Positions 1 to 5,688 are shown, counted from the stretch's first letter. The stretch is DNA of 10,993 bases from Lachnospiraceae bacterium (GCA_902363675.1 CABJAV010000048.1:1-10993), one strand, 5' to 3'. Made by a program: numbers and translations. Notes: generated from the letters alone by a model not told the origin.

Positions 1-165
1 ACGCTTTTAGATCGTAGAACCCAATGGCGGACCATTAGCCTGTAGGTAAGCAATCCACGTATAACAGAGTGGCCAACTGCCGGGGACTGTTAAACTAGGG
101 CTCTTTTCCAATGCTGTCAGGAAAACAAATGTGACTGGGGTTAAGAAAAATTTCTTGAAATTAAC
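1..165. other. Hairpin-rich non-coding stretch, possibly the end of a structured RNA or of an IS200/IS605-like element
   Basis: No convincing reading frame covers this stretch; plus frame 1 stops at 43-45. Several short hairpins are visible: AATGG-CGGA-CCATT near 23-37, AGT-GGCCA-ACT inside an AACAG...CTGTT stem near 64-92, GTCA...TGAC near 117-135, and AAGAAA-AA-TTTCTT at 143-156 nested in GTTAA (140-144)/TTAAC (161-165). A wider GTGACT (131-136)/AGTCAC (176-181) pair encloses the last of these. Dense hairpins ending in an A/T palindrome fit the right end of an IS200/IS605-type element, where an omega-RNA overlaps the tnpB 3' end, but they would also fit another structured RNA. No tnpA or tnpB is in the window, so the identity is a guess. 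The remainder (166-270) is A/T-rich with nothing else I can name. Confidence 0.25.
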
Positions 166-270
166 TCTTGACAAAAGTCACTTCATAACAGAAAGGTTAT
201 AAGTACGGACTTTGTAATGAAAACATATAATTAGAATGATGAGATTTAATTGTTTTTAGTCTACAAAATT

Positions 271-299
271 TTAATATAGACTATGGCATTAAATATAAT
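271..299 (+). promoter_or_regulatory. Putative promoter of the secreted FN3 protein gene
   Basis: TTAATA (271-276) and a perfect TATAAT (294-299) are separated by 17 bases. Transcription would start near 306, just ahead of the ribosome binding site AAGGGAG (309-315), giving a very short leader. The -35 is weak (4 of 6). A better TTGACA exists at 168-173 but has no -10 at proper spacing. Confidence 0.4.
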
Positions 300-322
300 A
301 AAGATAAGAAGGGAGAAAACTT

Positions 323-1084
323 ATGAAAAAATTTTTGTGCTTTATAGTTGTATTATGTTTAATAATCCAAGGTAATATTATTGCAGTTCAGGCTGCTCCG
401 ACTGTTAAAAAAACTAGCATAGTATCTGTAAAACAAGTTGGAAAACAGTCAATTAAAATTGGTTGGAAACGTGTATCAGGTGCAAAAGGATATGTTCTTC
501 AATATAAGAAATCAGGAGAACAATGGAAAAAGAAAAATACTACAAAGACATCCGGAACAGTGTCAGGATTGGAAAAAGGCATGACCTATCAGTTTAGAGT
601 GTGTGCATATAAAAATGTGAATGGTGTGAAAAAATACGGAAAATATTCTGTAATAAAAAAGAAAGCAGTGCAAGATTATATTTATCTTGTTGATTTATAT
701 ACACCATATAATAGTTCTTATTATGAAGCGTATTCAGCAGGAAAATATTTTATGATGGGAGGAGTTCAACAAAAAAATAGTTTTATTTTAGGACAAGATC
801 ATTGGGGCGTTGAAAAAAATGCTAATTTTAATATCAAAGGGAAGTATTCAAAATTGACATTTGATGTTGGCAAGGTAGATGGAGCTTCTGATCATCCGTA
901 CGATGGAGATTTTGATGTATCAGTTTATGCCGATGGAATTTTGGTTAAGACAATTTCAGTTCAAGTTGATGGATTACCAATTACAGTTGAAATTCCTTTG
1001 GAAAATGTTGAACGATTAACATTTGAGGCAGAGGAAGAAGCTTGTACGCTTGTAGGATTTTCAAATGTTAAATTATTTTATTGA
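323..1084 (+). CDS. Secreted protein with one fibronectin type III domain and an NPCBM-like C-terminal domain
   Basis: The 253-residue product begins with a classic signal peptide (MKKF, a hydrophobic core at about 5-21, likely cleavage near AVQA-AP around residue 25), so it should be exported. Residues about 26-117 form a fibronectin type III domain of the kind common in clostridial secreted proteins: the IGWKRVSGAKGYVLQYK strand, a VSGLEKGMTYQFRVCAY strand and a YGKYS motif. Residues about 118-253 resemble NPCBM/NEW2-like carbohydrate-binding modules (GKYSKLTFDVGKVDG, then a VYADGILVKTISV strand and a VERLTFEAE strand). No catalytic domain, LPXTG anchor or membrane anchor is visible, so it is probably a free or wall-associated binding protein. 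AAGGGAG sits 7 bases before the ATG. It stands alone; the nearest downstream terminator is the bidirectional one at 1180-1211. The carbohydrate ligand is an inference. Confidence 0.85.
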   Translation: MKKFLCFIVVLCLIIQGNIIAVQAAPTVKKTSIVSVKQVGKQSIKIGWKRVSGAKGYVLQYKKSGEQWKKKNTTKTSGTVSGLEKGMTYQFRVCAYKNVNGVKKYGKYSVIKKKAVQDYIYLVDLYTPYNSSYYEAYSAGKYFMMGGVQQKNSFILGQDHWGVEKNANFNIKGKYSKLTFDVGKVDGASDHPYDGDFDVSVYADGILVKTISVQVDGLPITVEIPLENVERLTFEAEEEACTLVGFSNVKLFY

Positions 1085-1107
1085 GAAAACTCGAAAAAAA
1101 CGGCGTA

Positions 1108-1136
1108 TTGCAAATGACAATTGCATATGCTATAAT
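1108..1136 (+). promoter_or_regulatory. Promoter of the putative antisense antitoxin RNA
   Basis: TTGCAA (1108-1113) and a perfect TATAAT (1131-1136) are separated by exactly 17 bases. It points at the bidirectional terminator at 1180-1211 and has no plausible coding sequence between, so it should make a short RNA of about 65-75 bases starting near 1143. Confidence 0.6.
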
Positions 1137-1146
1137 GCCAATAGGC

Positions 1147-1158
1147 AAAAAACGATGT
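1147..1158 (+). repeat. 12-bp direct repeat, copy a (DRa-like)
   Basis: AAAAAACGATGT, identical to 1321-1332. Weak similarity continues upstream (GCCAATAGGC against GCAATGGAGA). This copy lies a few bases inside the predicted antisense RNA. Confidence 0.8.
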
Positions 1159-1179
1159 GAGTACCCATGTGGACACACA

Positions 1180-1211
1180 AAAAGCCCTGGAGTTCCAGCT
1201 CCAGGGCTTTT
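1180..1211. terminator. Bidirectional Rho-independent terminator shared by toxin mRNA and antisense RNA
   Basis: A perfect 13-bp stem (1180-1192 with 1199-1211) with a 6-base loop TTCCAG. The core GCCCTGGAG/CTCCAGGGC is G/C-rich and flanked by A and T runs on both sides, so it can stop transcription on either strand. It can end the convergent toxin and antitoxin transcripts and also the mRNA of the FN3 gene upstream. Confidence 0.9.
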
Positions 1212-1257
1212 CTATTCCGTTTTGGCGAGGTGGTTTATTCCCTCAGGCTGGCTACCG

Positions 1258-1344
1258 CTATTGGTCTCCATCCAGCCATTTGCAAATATAGTAGGCAACT
1301 ACACTTGCCGCAATGGAGATAAAAAACGATGTAAAAATATCCAC
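1258..1344 (-). CDS. Small hydrophobic peptide, putative type I toxin of Fst-like organisation
   Basis: This 28-codon frame starts with GTG at 1344 and stops with TAG at 1260-1258. A near-perfect ribosome binding site (AAGGGAGGT, complement of 1353-1361) lies about 9 bases upstream, which argues strongly for translation. The peptide begins VDIFTSFF, has one membrane-spanning stretch (about residues 3-20) and ends YYICKWLDGDQ. A single TM segment followed by a short polar tail with a WLD motif resembles the Fst family, whose members are about 30 residues with a Trp-Leu-Asp near the C-terminus. The conserved Pro of classical Fst is missing, so homology is not certain. Family knowledge suggests a membrane-damaging toxin repressed by an antisense RNA. 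Its mRNA would run from a promoter near 1393-1422 to the terminator at 1180-1211. The gene is far below usual annotation cut-offs. A small membrane peptide with a regulatory role is the main alternative. Confidence 0.7.
   Translation of the reverse strand: MDIFTSFFISIAASVVAYYICKWLDGDQ
1321..1332 (+). repeat. 12-bp direct repeat, copy b (DRb-like), inside the toxin frame
   Basis: AAAAAACGATGT, identical to 1147-1158. Read on the minus strand it is exactly toxin codons 5-8 (ACA TCG TTT TTT), close to the translation start, where pairing with the antisense RNA could hinder ribosomes. Confidence 0.8.
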
Positions 1345-1352
1345 GCAAACAC

Positions 1353-1383
1353 ACCTCCCTTCTCTACCGGTTTAGGGAGAGGT
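1353..1383 (-). promoter_or_regulatory. Leader hairpin that would hide the toxin ribosome binding site
   Basis: In the minus-strand transcript ACCTCTCCCT (complement of 1374-1383) can pair with AGGGAGGT (complement of 1353-1360), with a two-base bulge and a 13-base loop. The second arm is the Shine-Dalgarno sequence. A competing CTACC/GGTAG hairpin lies within the same leader. Sequestering of the toxin RBS by a 5' stem-loop is known in fst mRNA. Confidence 0.5.
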
Positions 1384-1392
1384 AGCATGGCC

Positions 1393-1422
1393 ATGATAAC
1401 ATGAATGGATAGAGTGATGCAA
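1393..1422 (-). promoter_or_regulatory. Putative promoter of the toxin mRNA
   Basis: On the minus strand TTGCAT (complement of 1417-1422) precedes TATCAT (complement of 1393-1398) by 18 bases. Transcription would begin near 1386, right before the RBS-sequestering hairpin. Confidence 0.45.
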
Positions 1423-1454
1423 TATAGACTATACTTCAAATGGACATTGAATAA

Positions 1455-1472
1455 GGGGCTGTGAAATAAGTC
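1455..1472 (+). repeat. Left terminal inverted repeat of the IS1182-type element
   Basis: GGGGCTGTGAAATAAGTC, pairing with the complement of 2925-2942 with three mismatches. Confidence 0.8.
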
Positions 1473-1480
1473 CCTAAAAG

Positions 1481-1516
1481 AAATAGGACCATTCGTTCAT
1501 GCGAAAGGTCCTATTT
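1481..1516. terminator. Terminator-like hairpin at the left end of the insertion sequence
   Basis: AAATAGGACC (1481-1490) pairs perfectly with GGTCCTATTT (1507-1516), and inside it TTCG pairs with CGAA around a 6-base loop. A T run follows (1514-1518). Hairpins at IS ends commonly shield the transposase from read-through transcription; it might also stop toxin-side read-through. Confidence 0.6.
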
Positions 1517-1537
1517 TTGTGGTAAAATTAACTTGCG

Positions 1538-2815
1538 ATGAAAACTTTACACAATAATTATTGTAATTCAAAACAAGGATATTTACCACTGTTTCTTTCA
1601 GATTGTTTGGATCTGCTGGATCCTGTTTTAACATTTGACAGATTGATGGGAGGAATCGATTTAAACAAGTATCTGACAGATATTCCGGAGTACACAACCG
1701 GACGACTCAGATATAATCCAGTCAACATGTTAAAAACAGTACTTTTCGGATTTCATCGACGGCTCCAAGTTTGAAGCAAACGCAAACAAGTATACCTGGG
1801 TATGGAAGAAGGCTACCGAAAAGTTCCGTTACAAGCTTTATGAAAAAATCACTGCGGAGATTGAGGAGATTAATGCAGAAATCGCATGGAGCGGGGTGCA
1901 GATCACAACAAATCCGGAGTATGTACCGGATTATCTGAATGAAATCGTTGAGCAGCTAGTACTTTTATGGGAACTGGATTCAAGTACATTTGTTTACGGA
2001 AGTGGAAAGCGAAAATCCAAAGAACAACGTCATTATGAACACTTGACTACTTTCTGTCAGAAACTTCAAGAATACATACAAAAAATTGAAATCTGTGGTC
2101 CTAATCGAAACAGTTACTCTAAAACAGATAACTCAGCTACCTTTATGCGTATCAAAACGGATTACATGGGCAATGATCAGCTTCTGCCAGCATATAATGT
2201 ACAGATTGGTGTAGCAGATGAATATATTGCAGTTGTTGACGTGAATCATTATCGTTCGGATATGGATTGTTTCGTTCCTTTGATGGAGCACTTCAAACAA
2301 ACTTATGGATTCTATCCCAAATATCCTGTGGCAGATGCTGGATATGGCTCATACAACAATTATATTTTCTGTGAACAGAACGGAATTGAAAAGTATATGA
2401 AATTTCCAATGTTTAAAAAGGAAACTAAGGATCAGAAATATCATGAAGATCCATTTTGTGCAGTTAACTTCAGAATTGATGAGCAAGGTGTCATGAGATG
2501 TCCTAACGATAAAGCATTCCATTTTTTATACAGAAAAAATGTGAGGGGAAATCAATACGGACGTAAGGAAGAATTGTATGAATGCGAAGACTGTAGTGGA
2601 TATCCATATGCAGAGAAATGCAAGAAGACAGATAAGAATCGAACCGTTCGATACAAGCAGAAGGCACTTTCGGAATTATGAAAAACGACCGTTGGTACAA
2701 GAGAATTGTCCGAAGAGGTATTCATTCAGTCAAACTGGAAGTTTTACTTGTGGCGATAGGCCACAATCTATATAAATATCAGAAAAAAAAGATGAGAAAC
2801 AGAACTGCCGCATAG
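1538..2815 (+). pseudogene. IS1182-family DDE transposase, broken by two internal deletions
   Basis: Three segments of one transposase are spread over two frames. Segment 1 (1538 to about 1752) is the N-terminal domain: SKQGYLPLFLSDCLDLLDPV, then GGIDLNKY and RYNPVNMLKTVLFGF. At about 1749-1753 the reading shifts frame, straight into FIDGSKFEANANKYT of segment 2 (about 1753-2657), so some 50-60 codons seem to be missing. Segment 2 runs through KTDNSATFMRIKTDYMGND and VADAGYGS to the Cys-rich CEDCSGYPYAEKCKK. At about 2655 a second deletion of roughly 30 codons joins KNRTVR to IQAEGTFGIMK, back in the first frame, which continues to TAG at 2813-2815. The presumed catalytic residues all survive (D in IDGSK, D in VADAG, E in AEGTF) but not in one frame, so no active enzyme is expected. 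Deletion sizes come from memory of intact relatives. Confidence 0.85.
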
Positions 2816-2905
2816 ATTCAAAAAAAGGATTTCTATGGGGTAGGGGAAGTGCACTTTCTTTGCGCATGATTTCAGTTATTTATACACAACAGGTACAAAA
2901 AGGGA

Positions 2906-2939
2906 GATGCGAAAAAACTCAATCGAGTTTTTTCACATC
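2906..2939. terminator. Hairpin at the right IS end, possible terminator for the minus-strand zinc-ribbon gene
   Basis: GATGCGAAAAAACTC (2906-2920) pairs with GAGTTTTTTCACATC (2925-2939) with one mismatch and a 4-base loop. Read on the minus strand, a T6 run follows the ACTC/GAGT core within 40 bases of the stop codon at 2946-2944. The core is weak in G/C, so efficiency is uncertain. Confidence 0.4.
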
Positions 2940-2942
2940 CCC
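2925..2942 (-). repeat. Right terminal inverted repeat of the IS1182-type element
   Basis: Complement reads GGGGATGTGAAAAAACTC, matching the left end at 15 of 18 positions. It ends one base before the stop codon of the neighbouring minus-strand gene. Confidence 0.8.
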
Positions 2943-2943
2943 T

Positions 2944-3549
2944 TTATGTATTCTGATAACTTCCACAATAAGGACATTTCTCCGCATAACCGGCCGCCTT
3001 TTTGTAGCTTGCACCACAATTCGGGCAGGTAACTGCGATCATGTGCAACTGGGAAGGATCTACTGGCTTATTATCCATCAATTCCTGTTCGCCCGGGAGA
3101 ATTTCATAACGTACCGAGCTTGGATCATATTCATATTTTCCCTGATATTCAAAAATATCTATGGTCATGCCCAATGGGTATGGTGAAGTTCCCTGACAGA
3201 AACTGGTCGGAAGAATCGCTTCTCTTTCTATATGGTAGTTGTCAAAATAATGGACGACGGTATTCATTGGGTAGCTGCCGTTTATCATGTAGGAAGTGTT
3301 TTTAACATAACCGTAAATTTTAGCAGGATAGCGGGTTCCACGTTTCCGTATGTTGGACTTTTTCCGGACGCTGATGAGTACTCCGATGATAAATCCAAGG
3401 CCGATTGCCAAAAAGGCAATTGGAAGAATCATAAAAAGGGCACCATCATGCAAAAGCAGATTCAGACCAAGTGTGAGAGCAAGGATAAAAGCTCCCACAG
3501 AAGTAAATATAATTCCAATAATCATTAATAATTTTTGCGCAAATGTCAT
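2944..3549 (-). CDS. Two-TM membrane protein with cytosolic C-terminal zinc ribbon
   Basis: I place the start at ATG 3549, because AGGAG lies about 10 bases upstream (complement of 3560-3564) and the protein then opens MTFAQKLLMIIGI; an in-frame ATG at 3621 has no ribosome binding site and would overlap the promoter. The 201-residue product has two membrane helices (about 6-32 and 37-60) followed by basic RKKSNIRKRG, which suggests that the rest is cytosolic. Residues about 72-165 form a beta-rich region (YPAKIYGYVKNTSY, NTVVHYFDN) recalling DUF3592-like proteins. Four cysteines, C175, C178, C192 and C195 (CPNC and CPYC), make a zinc ribbon at the extreme C-terminus. Function is unknown. It has its own promoter downstream of aspA. 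Its 3' flank was replaced by the insertion sequence, which begins 1 base after the stop codon. Confidence 0.75.
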   Translation of the reverse strand: MTFAQKLLMIIGIIFTSVGAFILALTLGLNLLLHDGALFMILPIAFLAIGLGFIIGVLISVRKKSNIRKRGTRYPAKIYGYVKNTSYMINGSYPMNTVVHYFDNYHIEREAILPTSFCQGTSPYPLGMTIDIFEYQGKYEYDPSSVRYEILPGEQELMDNKPVDPSQLHMIAVTCPNCGASYKKAAGYAEKCPYCGSYQNT

Positions 3550-3585
3550 ATTAAGTAAACTCCTATGATTTAAAATATAGTAATT

Positions 3586-3614
3586 ATGATATTGCACCTT
3601 AATGATTATGTCAA
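3586..3614 (-). promoter_or_regulatory. Promoter of the zinc-ribbon membrane protein gene
   Basis: On the minus strand a perfect TTGACA (complement of 3609-3614) is followed after 17 bases by TATCAT (complement of 3586-3591). The start would be near 3579, leaving a 30-base leader that contains the ribosome binding site. This makes the gene independent of aspA. Confidence 0.65.
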
Positions 3615-3626
3615 CAGACACAAAAT

Positions 3627-5045
3627 TTAGACGGCCTTCGAATGTACGCCCTCACCTCGTGCTTCGGTCATACGGTAAGGATCGAGAATCGCATCCAGTT
3701 CCTGCTCTTTTAACAAGTGATATTTTAATACCAGCTTCTTTACCGGAACATCGGTTGCAAGGGATTCTTTTGCGAGACTTGCAGCTTTCTTGTAACCGAT
3801 ATATGGGCAGAGGGCGGTTGTGATGCCGACACTTGCGTCTAGCAATTCATGGCAGCGCTCTTCGTTTGCGGTAATGCCGAGGATGCAGTTTTCGGTCAGT
3901 GTAGATACCGCATGGGTAAGCGTTGCGATGGAGTCAAACAGGTTGTAGAAGATGACCGGCTCGAAAGCGTTCAATTCCATCTGTCCGGCTTCAGCAGCCA
4001 TTGTGATTGTAGTATCATGTCCGATAATGTGGAAAGCAACCTGTGAAACAACCTCCGGAATGACCGGATTTACTTTGCCCGGCATGATGGAAGAGCCATT
4101 TTGCATAGCAGGGAGGGTGATTTCGCCAAAGCCGGCCTTTGGACCGCTTGCAAGAATACGCAGATCGTTGCACATTTTGGATAAGTTGACGGCACATGCT
4201 TTCAGGCAGGAAGAAACGCGGACAAAACTGTCCAGATTCTCAGTTGCATCAAAAAGATCATCTGCCTGCGTCAGAGGATATCCGGTAATCTTTGCCAGTG
4301 TTGGAACAATATTGTCCAGATAATATGGTGTGGTGTTGATTGCGGTTCCGATTGCGGTGGCACCCATATTTACGGTATACATTTCTGCGCGGACTTTTGT
4401 GAGACAATCCCGGTCGCGGGAAATCATGGTTGCATAAGAATGGAACGTCTGGCCGAGACGCATCGGGACGGCATCTTCTAACTGGGTACGGCCGATTTTG
4501 ACAATGTGATCGAATTCTTTGGCTTTTTCAAATAAAGCATCATCTAAAAGGGAAAGGCTTTTGTCCAAAGATTTGAGTAAATCGAGAACGGTTAGTTTTC
4601 CGGCGGTAGGAATGACATCGTTCGTGGACTGAGCCATGTTGACATGGTCATTTGGATGTACGATCGAGTAGTCACCCTTTTTACCACACAGCATTTCGAT
4701 GGCGCGGTTGGCGATGACTTCATTCATGTTCATGTTTGCGCTGGTTCCGGCACCTCCCTGGATACCATCCACAATAAATTCTTTTTCAAACATGCCACAG
4801 ATGACTTCGTTGCAGGCGGATTCAATTGCATAAGAGATTTCCGGTTTTAATTTTCCAGCTTTGCGGTTGGTGATTGCGGCTGCCCGTTTGATTTTGGCGA
4901 GGTTTTTTATAAAGACGGGATGTACCGGGGTTCCGGTAATCGGAAAGTTTTCTTTGGCACGTAATGCCTGTACACCATAATAAGCATCTTCCGGTACTTC
5001 CATAGTTCCAATTGAGTCAGATTCTAAACGCATATATTTTTCCAT
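3627..5045 (-). CDS. aspA: Aspartate ammonia-lyase (aspartase)
   Basis: The enzyme converts L-aspartate reversibly to fumarate and ammonia in the cytosol; in anaerobes it feeds fumarate reduction or aspartate catabolism. I chose ATG 5045, giving 472 residues, since AAGGAG lies 11 bases upstream (5057-5062) and an in-frame ATG at 5072 has no binding site. With this start the conserved positions fall where Bacillus aspartase has them: T101, S140-T141-N142 (QSTND), T187 (GRTQLED) and the catalytic S318 in the signature loop GSSIMPGKVNP (317-327). Gln follows T187, as in E. coli AspA (GRTQLQDA), whereas fumarases have His there, which supports aspartase over fumarase. The length is normal for the family. 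The C-terminal tail after DPYRMTEA (ARGEGVHSKAV) is somewhat unusual. Its own promoter is at 5106-5134; no clear terminator separates it from the next gene, so some co-transcription is possible. Confidence 0.95.
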   Translation of the reverse strand: MEKYMRLESDSIGTMEVPEDAYYGVQALRAKENFPITGTPVHPVFIKNLAKIKRAAAITNRKAGKLKPEISYAIESACNEVICGMFEKEFIVDGIQGGAGTSANMNMNEVIANRAIEMLCGKKGDYSIVHPNDHVNMAQSTNDVIPTAGKLTVLDLLKSLDKSLSLLDDALFEKAKEFDHIVKIGRTQLEDAVPMRLGQTFHSYATMISRDRDCLTKVRAEMYTVNMGATAIGTAINTTPYYLDNIVPTLAKITGYPLTQADDLFDATENLDSFVRVSSCLKACAVNLSKMCNDLRILASGPKAGFGEITLPAMQNGSSIMPGKVNPVIPEVVSQVAFHIIGHDTTITMAAEAGQMELNAFEPVIFYNLFDSIATLTHAVSTLTENCILGITANEERCHELLDASVGITTALCPYIGYKKAASLAKESLATDVPVKKLVLKYHLLKEQELDAILDPYRMTEARGEGVHSKAV

Positions 5046-5105
5046 AATTGTCAATTCTCCTTTTGCTGTCATTTCATATTGTTGCGCGCTTTTTTCAATG
5101 GGGTG

Positions 5106-5134
5106 AGAATAGCACTCTTTTAGGGAAAGGTAAA
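5106..5134 (-). promoter_or_regulatory. Putative promoter of aspA
   Basis: On the minus strand TTTACC (complement of 5129-5134) and TATTCT (complement of 5106-5111) are 17 bases apart, each matching 4 of 6 consensus bases. The start would be near 5099, giving a leader of about 55 bases. Confidence 0.4.
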
Positions 5135-5196
5135 TACATTAGGTGATATTCAGAAAAACAGGCAAAAAATGCGGATGTAAACTTAAATAAATTAAG

Positions 5197-5236
5197 AAAA
5201 CAGCCACCTTACCTAAGAAAATAAAGCGACTGTTTT
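5197..5236. terminator. Bidirectional terminator between aspA and the GGDEF remnant
   Basis: AAAACAGCCAC (5197-5207) pairs with GCGACTGTTTT (5226-5236), an 11-bp stem with two G-U wobbles on one strand, around an 18-base loop with an inner CTTA/TAAG. T runs follow on both strands. It lies about 20 bases after the stop of the minus-strand GGDEF remnant. Confidence 0.6.
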
Positions 5237-5257
5237 TGATAAAAATGTATATTTTTA

Positions 5258-5526
5258 TTATTTGGTATAGAATGTGTATCCGTCGCGGCCGTTCTGTTTG
5301 GTCTGGTATAGGGCGCGGTCTGCGCAGCGGTACAAATCCATAAAGGTGGAGCCGTTCTCCGGAGCAAAGCAGATGCCTATGCTGATTGTAATTTTTCCTT
5401 CAATTTCATCAATGTACTGGTCACGGATTTCTGAAATCAGATGTTCAATATGAGCATTGGTCTCTTCTTTGCGGAAATTCGTGCGCAGAAGCTGCCCGAA
5501 CAGTTTTAGCACGGCATGACCCTCAT
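5258..5526 (-). pseudogene. Remnant of a GGDEF (diguanylate cyclase) domain lacking the GGDEF motif
   Basis: The C-terminal third of a GGDEF domain is plain to see: ITISIGICFAPENG, then LYRCADRALYQTKQNGRDGY, the usual final helix and strand. Ahead of it the frame opens just after a TGA with YEGHAVLKLFGQLLRTNFRKEE, which matches the helix that normally comes directly before the GGDEF loop. The text then jumps from RKEE to TNAHIEHLISEIRD, so the active-site segment (IGRxGGDEF) and its neighbours are missing. No sensory domain and no ATG start precede it; the only start is GTG at 5512 without a ribosome binding site. It can neither bind substrate nor make cyclic di-GMP, so I call it a decayed gene with both a 5' truncation and an internal deletion. 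A bidirectional terminator lies downstream. Confidence 0.75.
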
Positions 5527-5560
5527 ATCATATAATATACCTGTATAAGCGTTGAGGTCA
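5517..5560. repeat. Imperfect inverted repeat at the broken end of the GGDEF remnant
   Basis: TGACCCTCA (5517-5525) and TTGAGGTCA (5552-5560) are near-complements (one bulged base) around an A/T-rich core holding TATACCTGTATA. It might be an operator or a deletion scar; nothing decides. The rest, 5561-5660, is A/T-rich without a gene. Confidence 0.3.
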
Positions 5561-5660
5561 GTAACTAGGACTATTGTACCAAAAAAATTAAAAATTACTA
5601 CTTATATGGACAATGAAAATTTGCTTAAAAATTTATTTTATTAAATAAGTATGAAATCCC

Positions 5661-5688
5661 TTGTAATTCTGTAATCATATGTTATGAT
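5661..5688 (+). promoter_or_regulatory. Promoter of the coiled-coil zinc-ribbon protein gene
   Basis: TTGTAA (5661-5666) is followed after 16 bases by TATGAT (5683-5688), preceded by TGT, an extended -10. Transcription would start near 5695, about 43 bases before the ATG. Confidence 0.55.

Larger units (their letters stand above)
1143..1211 (+). ncRNA. Putative antisense antitoxin RNA (RNA II-like) of a type I toxin-antitoxin locus
   Basis: A strong plus-strand promoter (1108-1136) is followed about 70 bases later by a Rho-independent terminator (1180-1211), with no supported gene between. The predicted RNA carries AAAAAACGATGT (1147-1158) near its 5' end. The same 12 bases recur at 1321-1332, where the minus-strand toxin mRNA carries the complement across codons 5-8. 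The 3' end overlaps the toxin terminator and so is fully complementary to it. This is the arrangement known for RNA II of the pAD1 par locus: repeats near both 5' ends and one shared terminator. Start and end are inferred from promoter and terminator, not measured. Confidence 0.5.
1455..2942 (+). mobile_element. IS1182-family insertion sequence, internally deleted
   Basis: The element is bounded by imperfect 18-bp inverted repeats, 1455-1472 and 2925-2942, which agree at 15 of 18 positions (GGGGcTGTGAAAtAAgTC against GGGGaTGTGAAAaAAcTC). It holds one transposase gene, now broken. At 1488 bp it is shorter than intact members of the family (about 1.6-1.9 kb, from family knowledge), in line with two internal deletions. 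A strong hairpin near the left end and another at the right end would keep outside transcription from entering. I see no clear target duplication: the left flank reads ATTGAATAA and the right flank TTTATGTA. The coding region ends at 2815; 2816-2900 is non-coding tail containing an AAGTGCACTT palindrome. Confidence 0.85.

Noticed and set aside
168..203. TTGACA (168-173) as a promoter with TATAAG at 198-203.
   Set aside because: The spacing is 24 bases, too long for a sigma-A promoter.
1081..1404. Plus-strand open frame of 107 codons after the FN3 gene.
   Set aside because: It runs across the antisense RNA promoter, the perfect bidirectional terminator and the antisense strand of the toxin gene, has no ribosome binding site, and its product shows no family resemblance.
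1497..1697. Minus-strand open frame opposite the transposase N-terminus.
   Set aside because: It is the complement of a recognisable transposase segment and includes the IS hairpin; no promoter or RBS.
2860..3186. Plus-strand open frame across the right end of the insertion sequence.
   Set aside because: It bridges the IS end and the antisense strand of the zinc-ribbon gene; no RBS and no homology.
3550..3621. Upstream in-frame start (ATG 3621) for the zinc-ribbon membrane protein.
   Set aside because: It would place the TTGACA/TATCAT promoter inside the gene and has no ribosome binding site, whereas ATG 3549 has AGGAG.
3952..4323. Plus-strand open frame of 123 codons inside aspA.
   Set aside because: It is the antisense shadow of a strongly conserved enzyme; no RBS or promoter.
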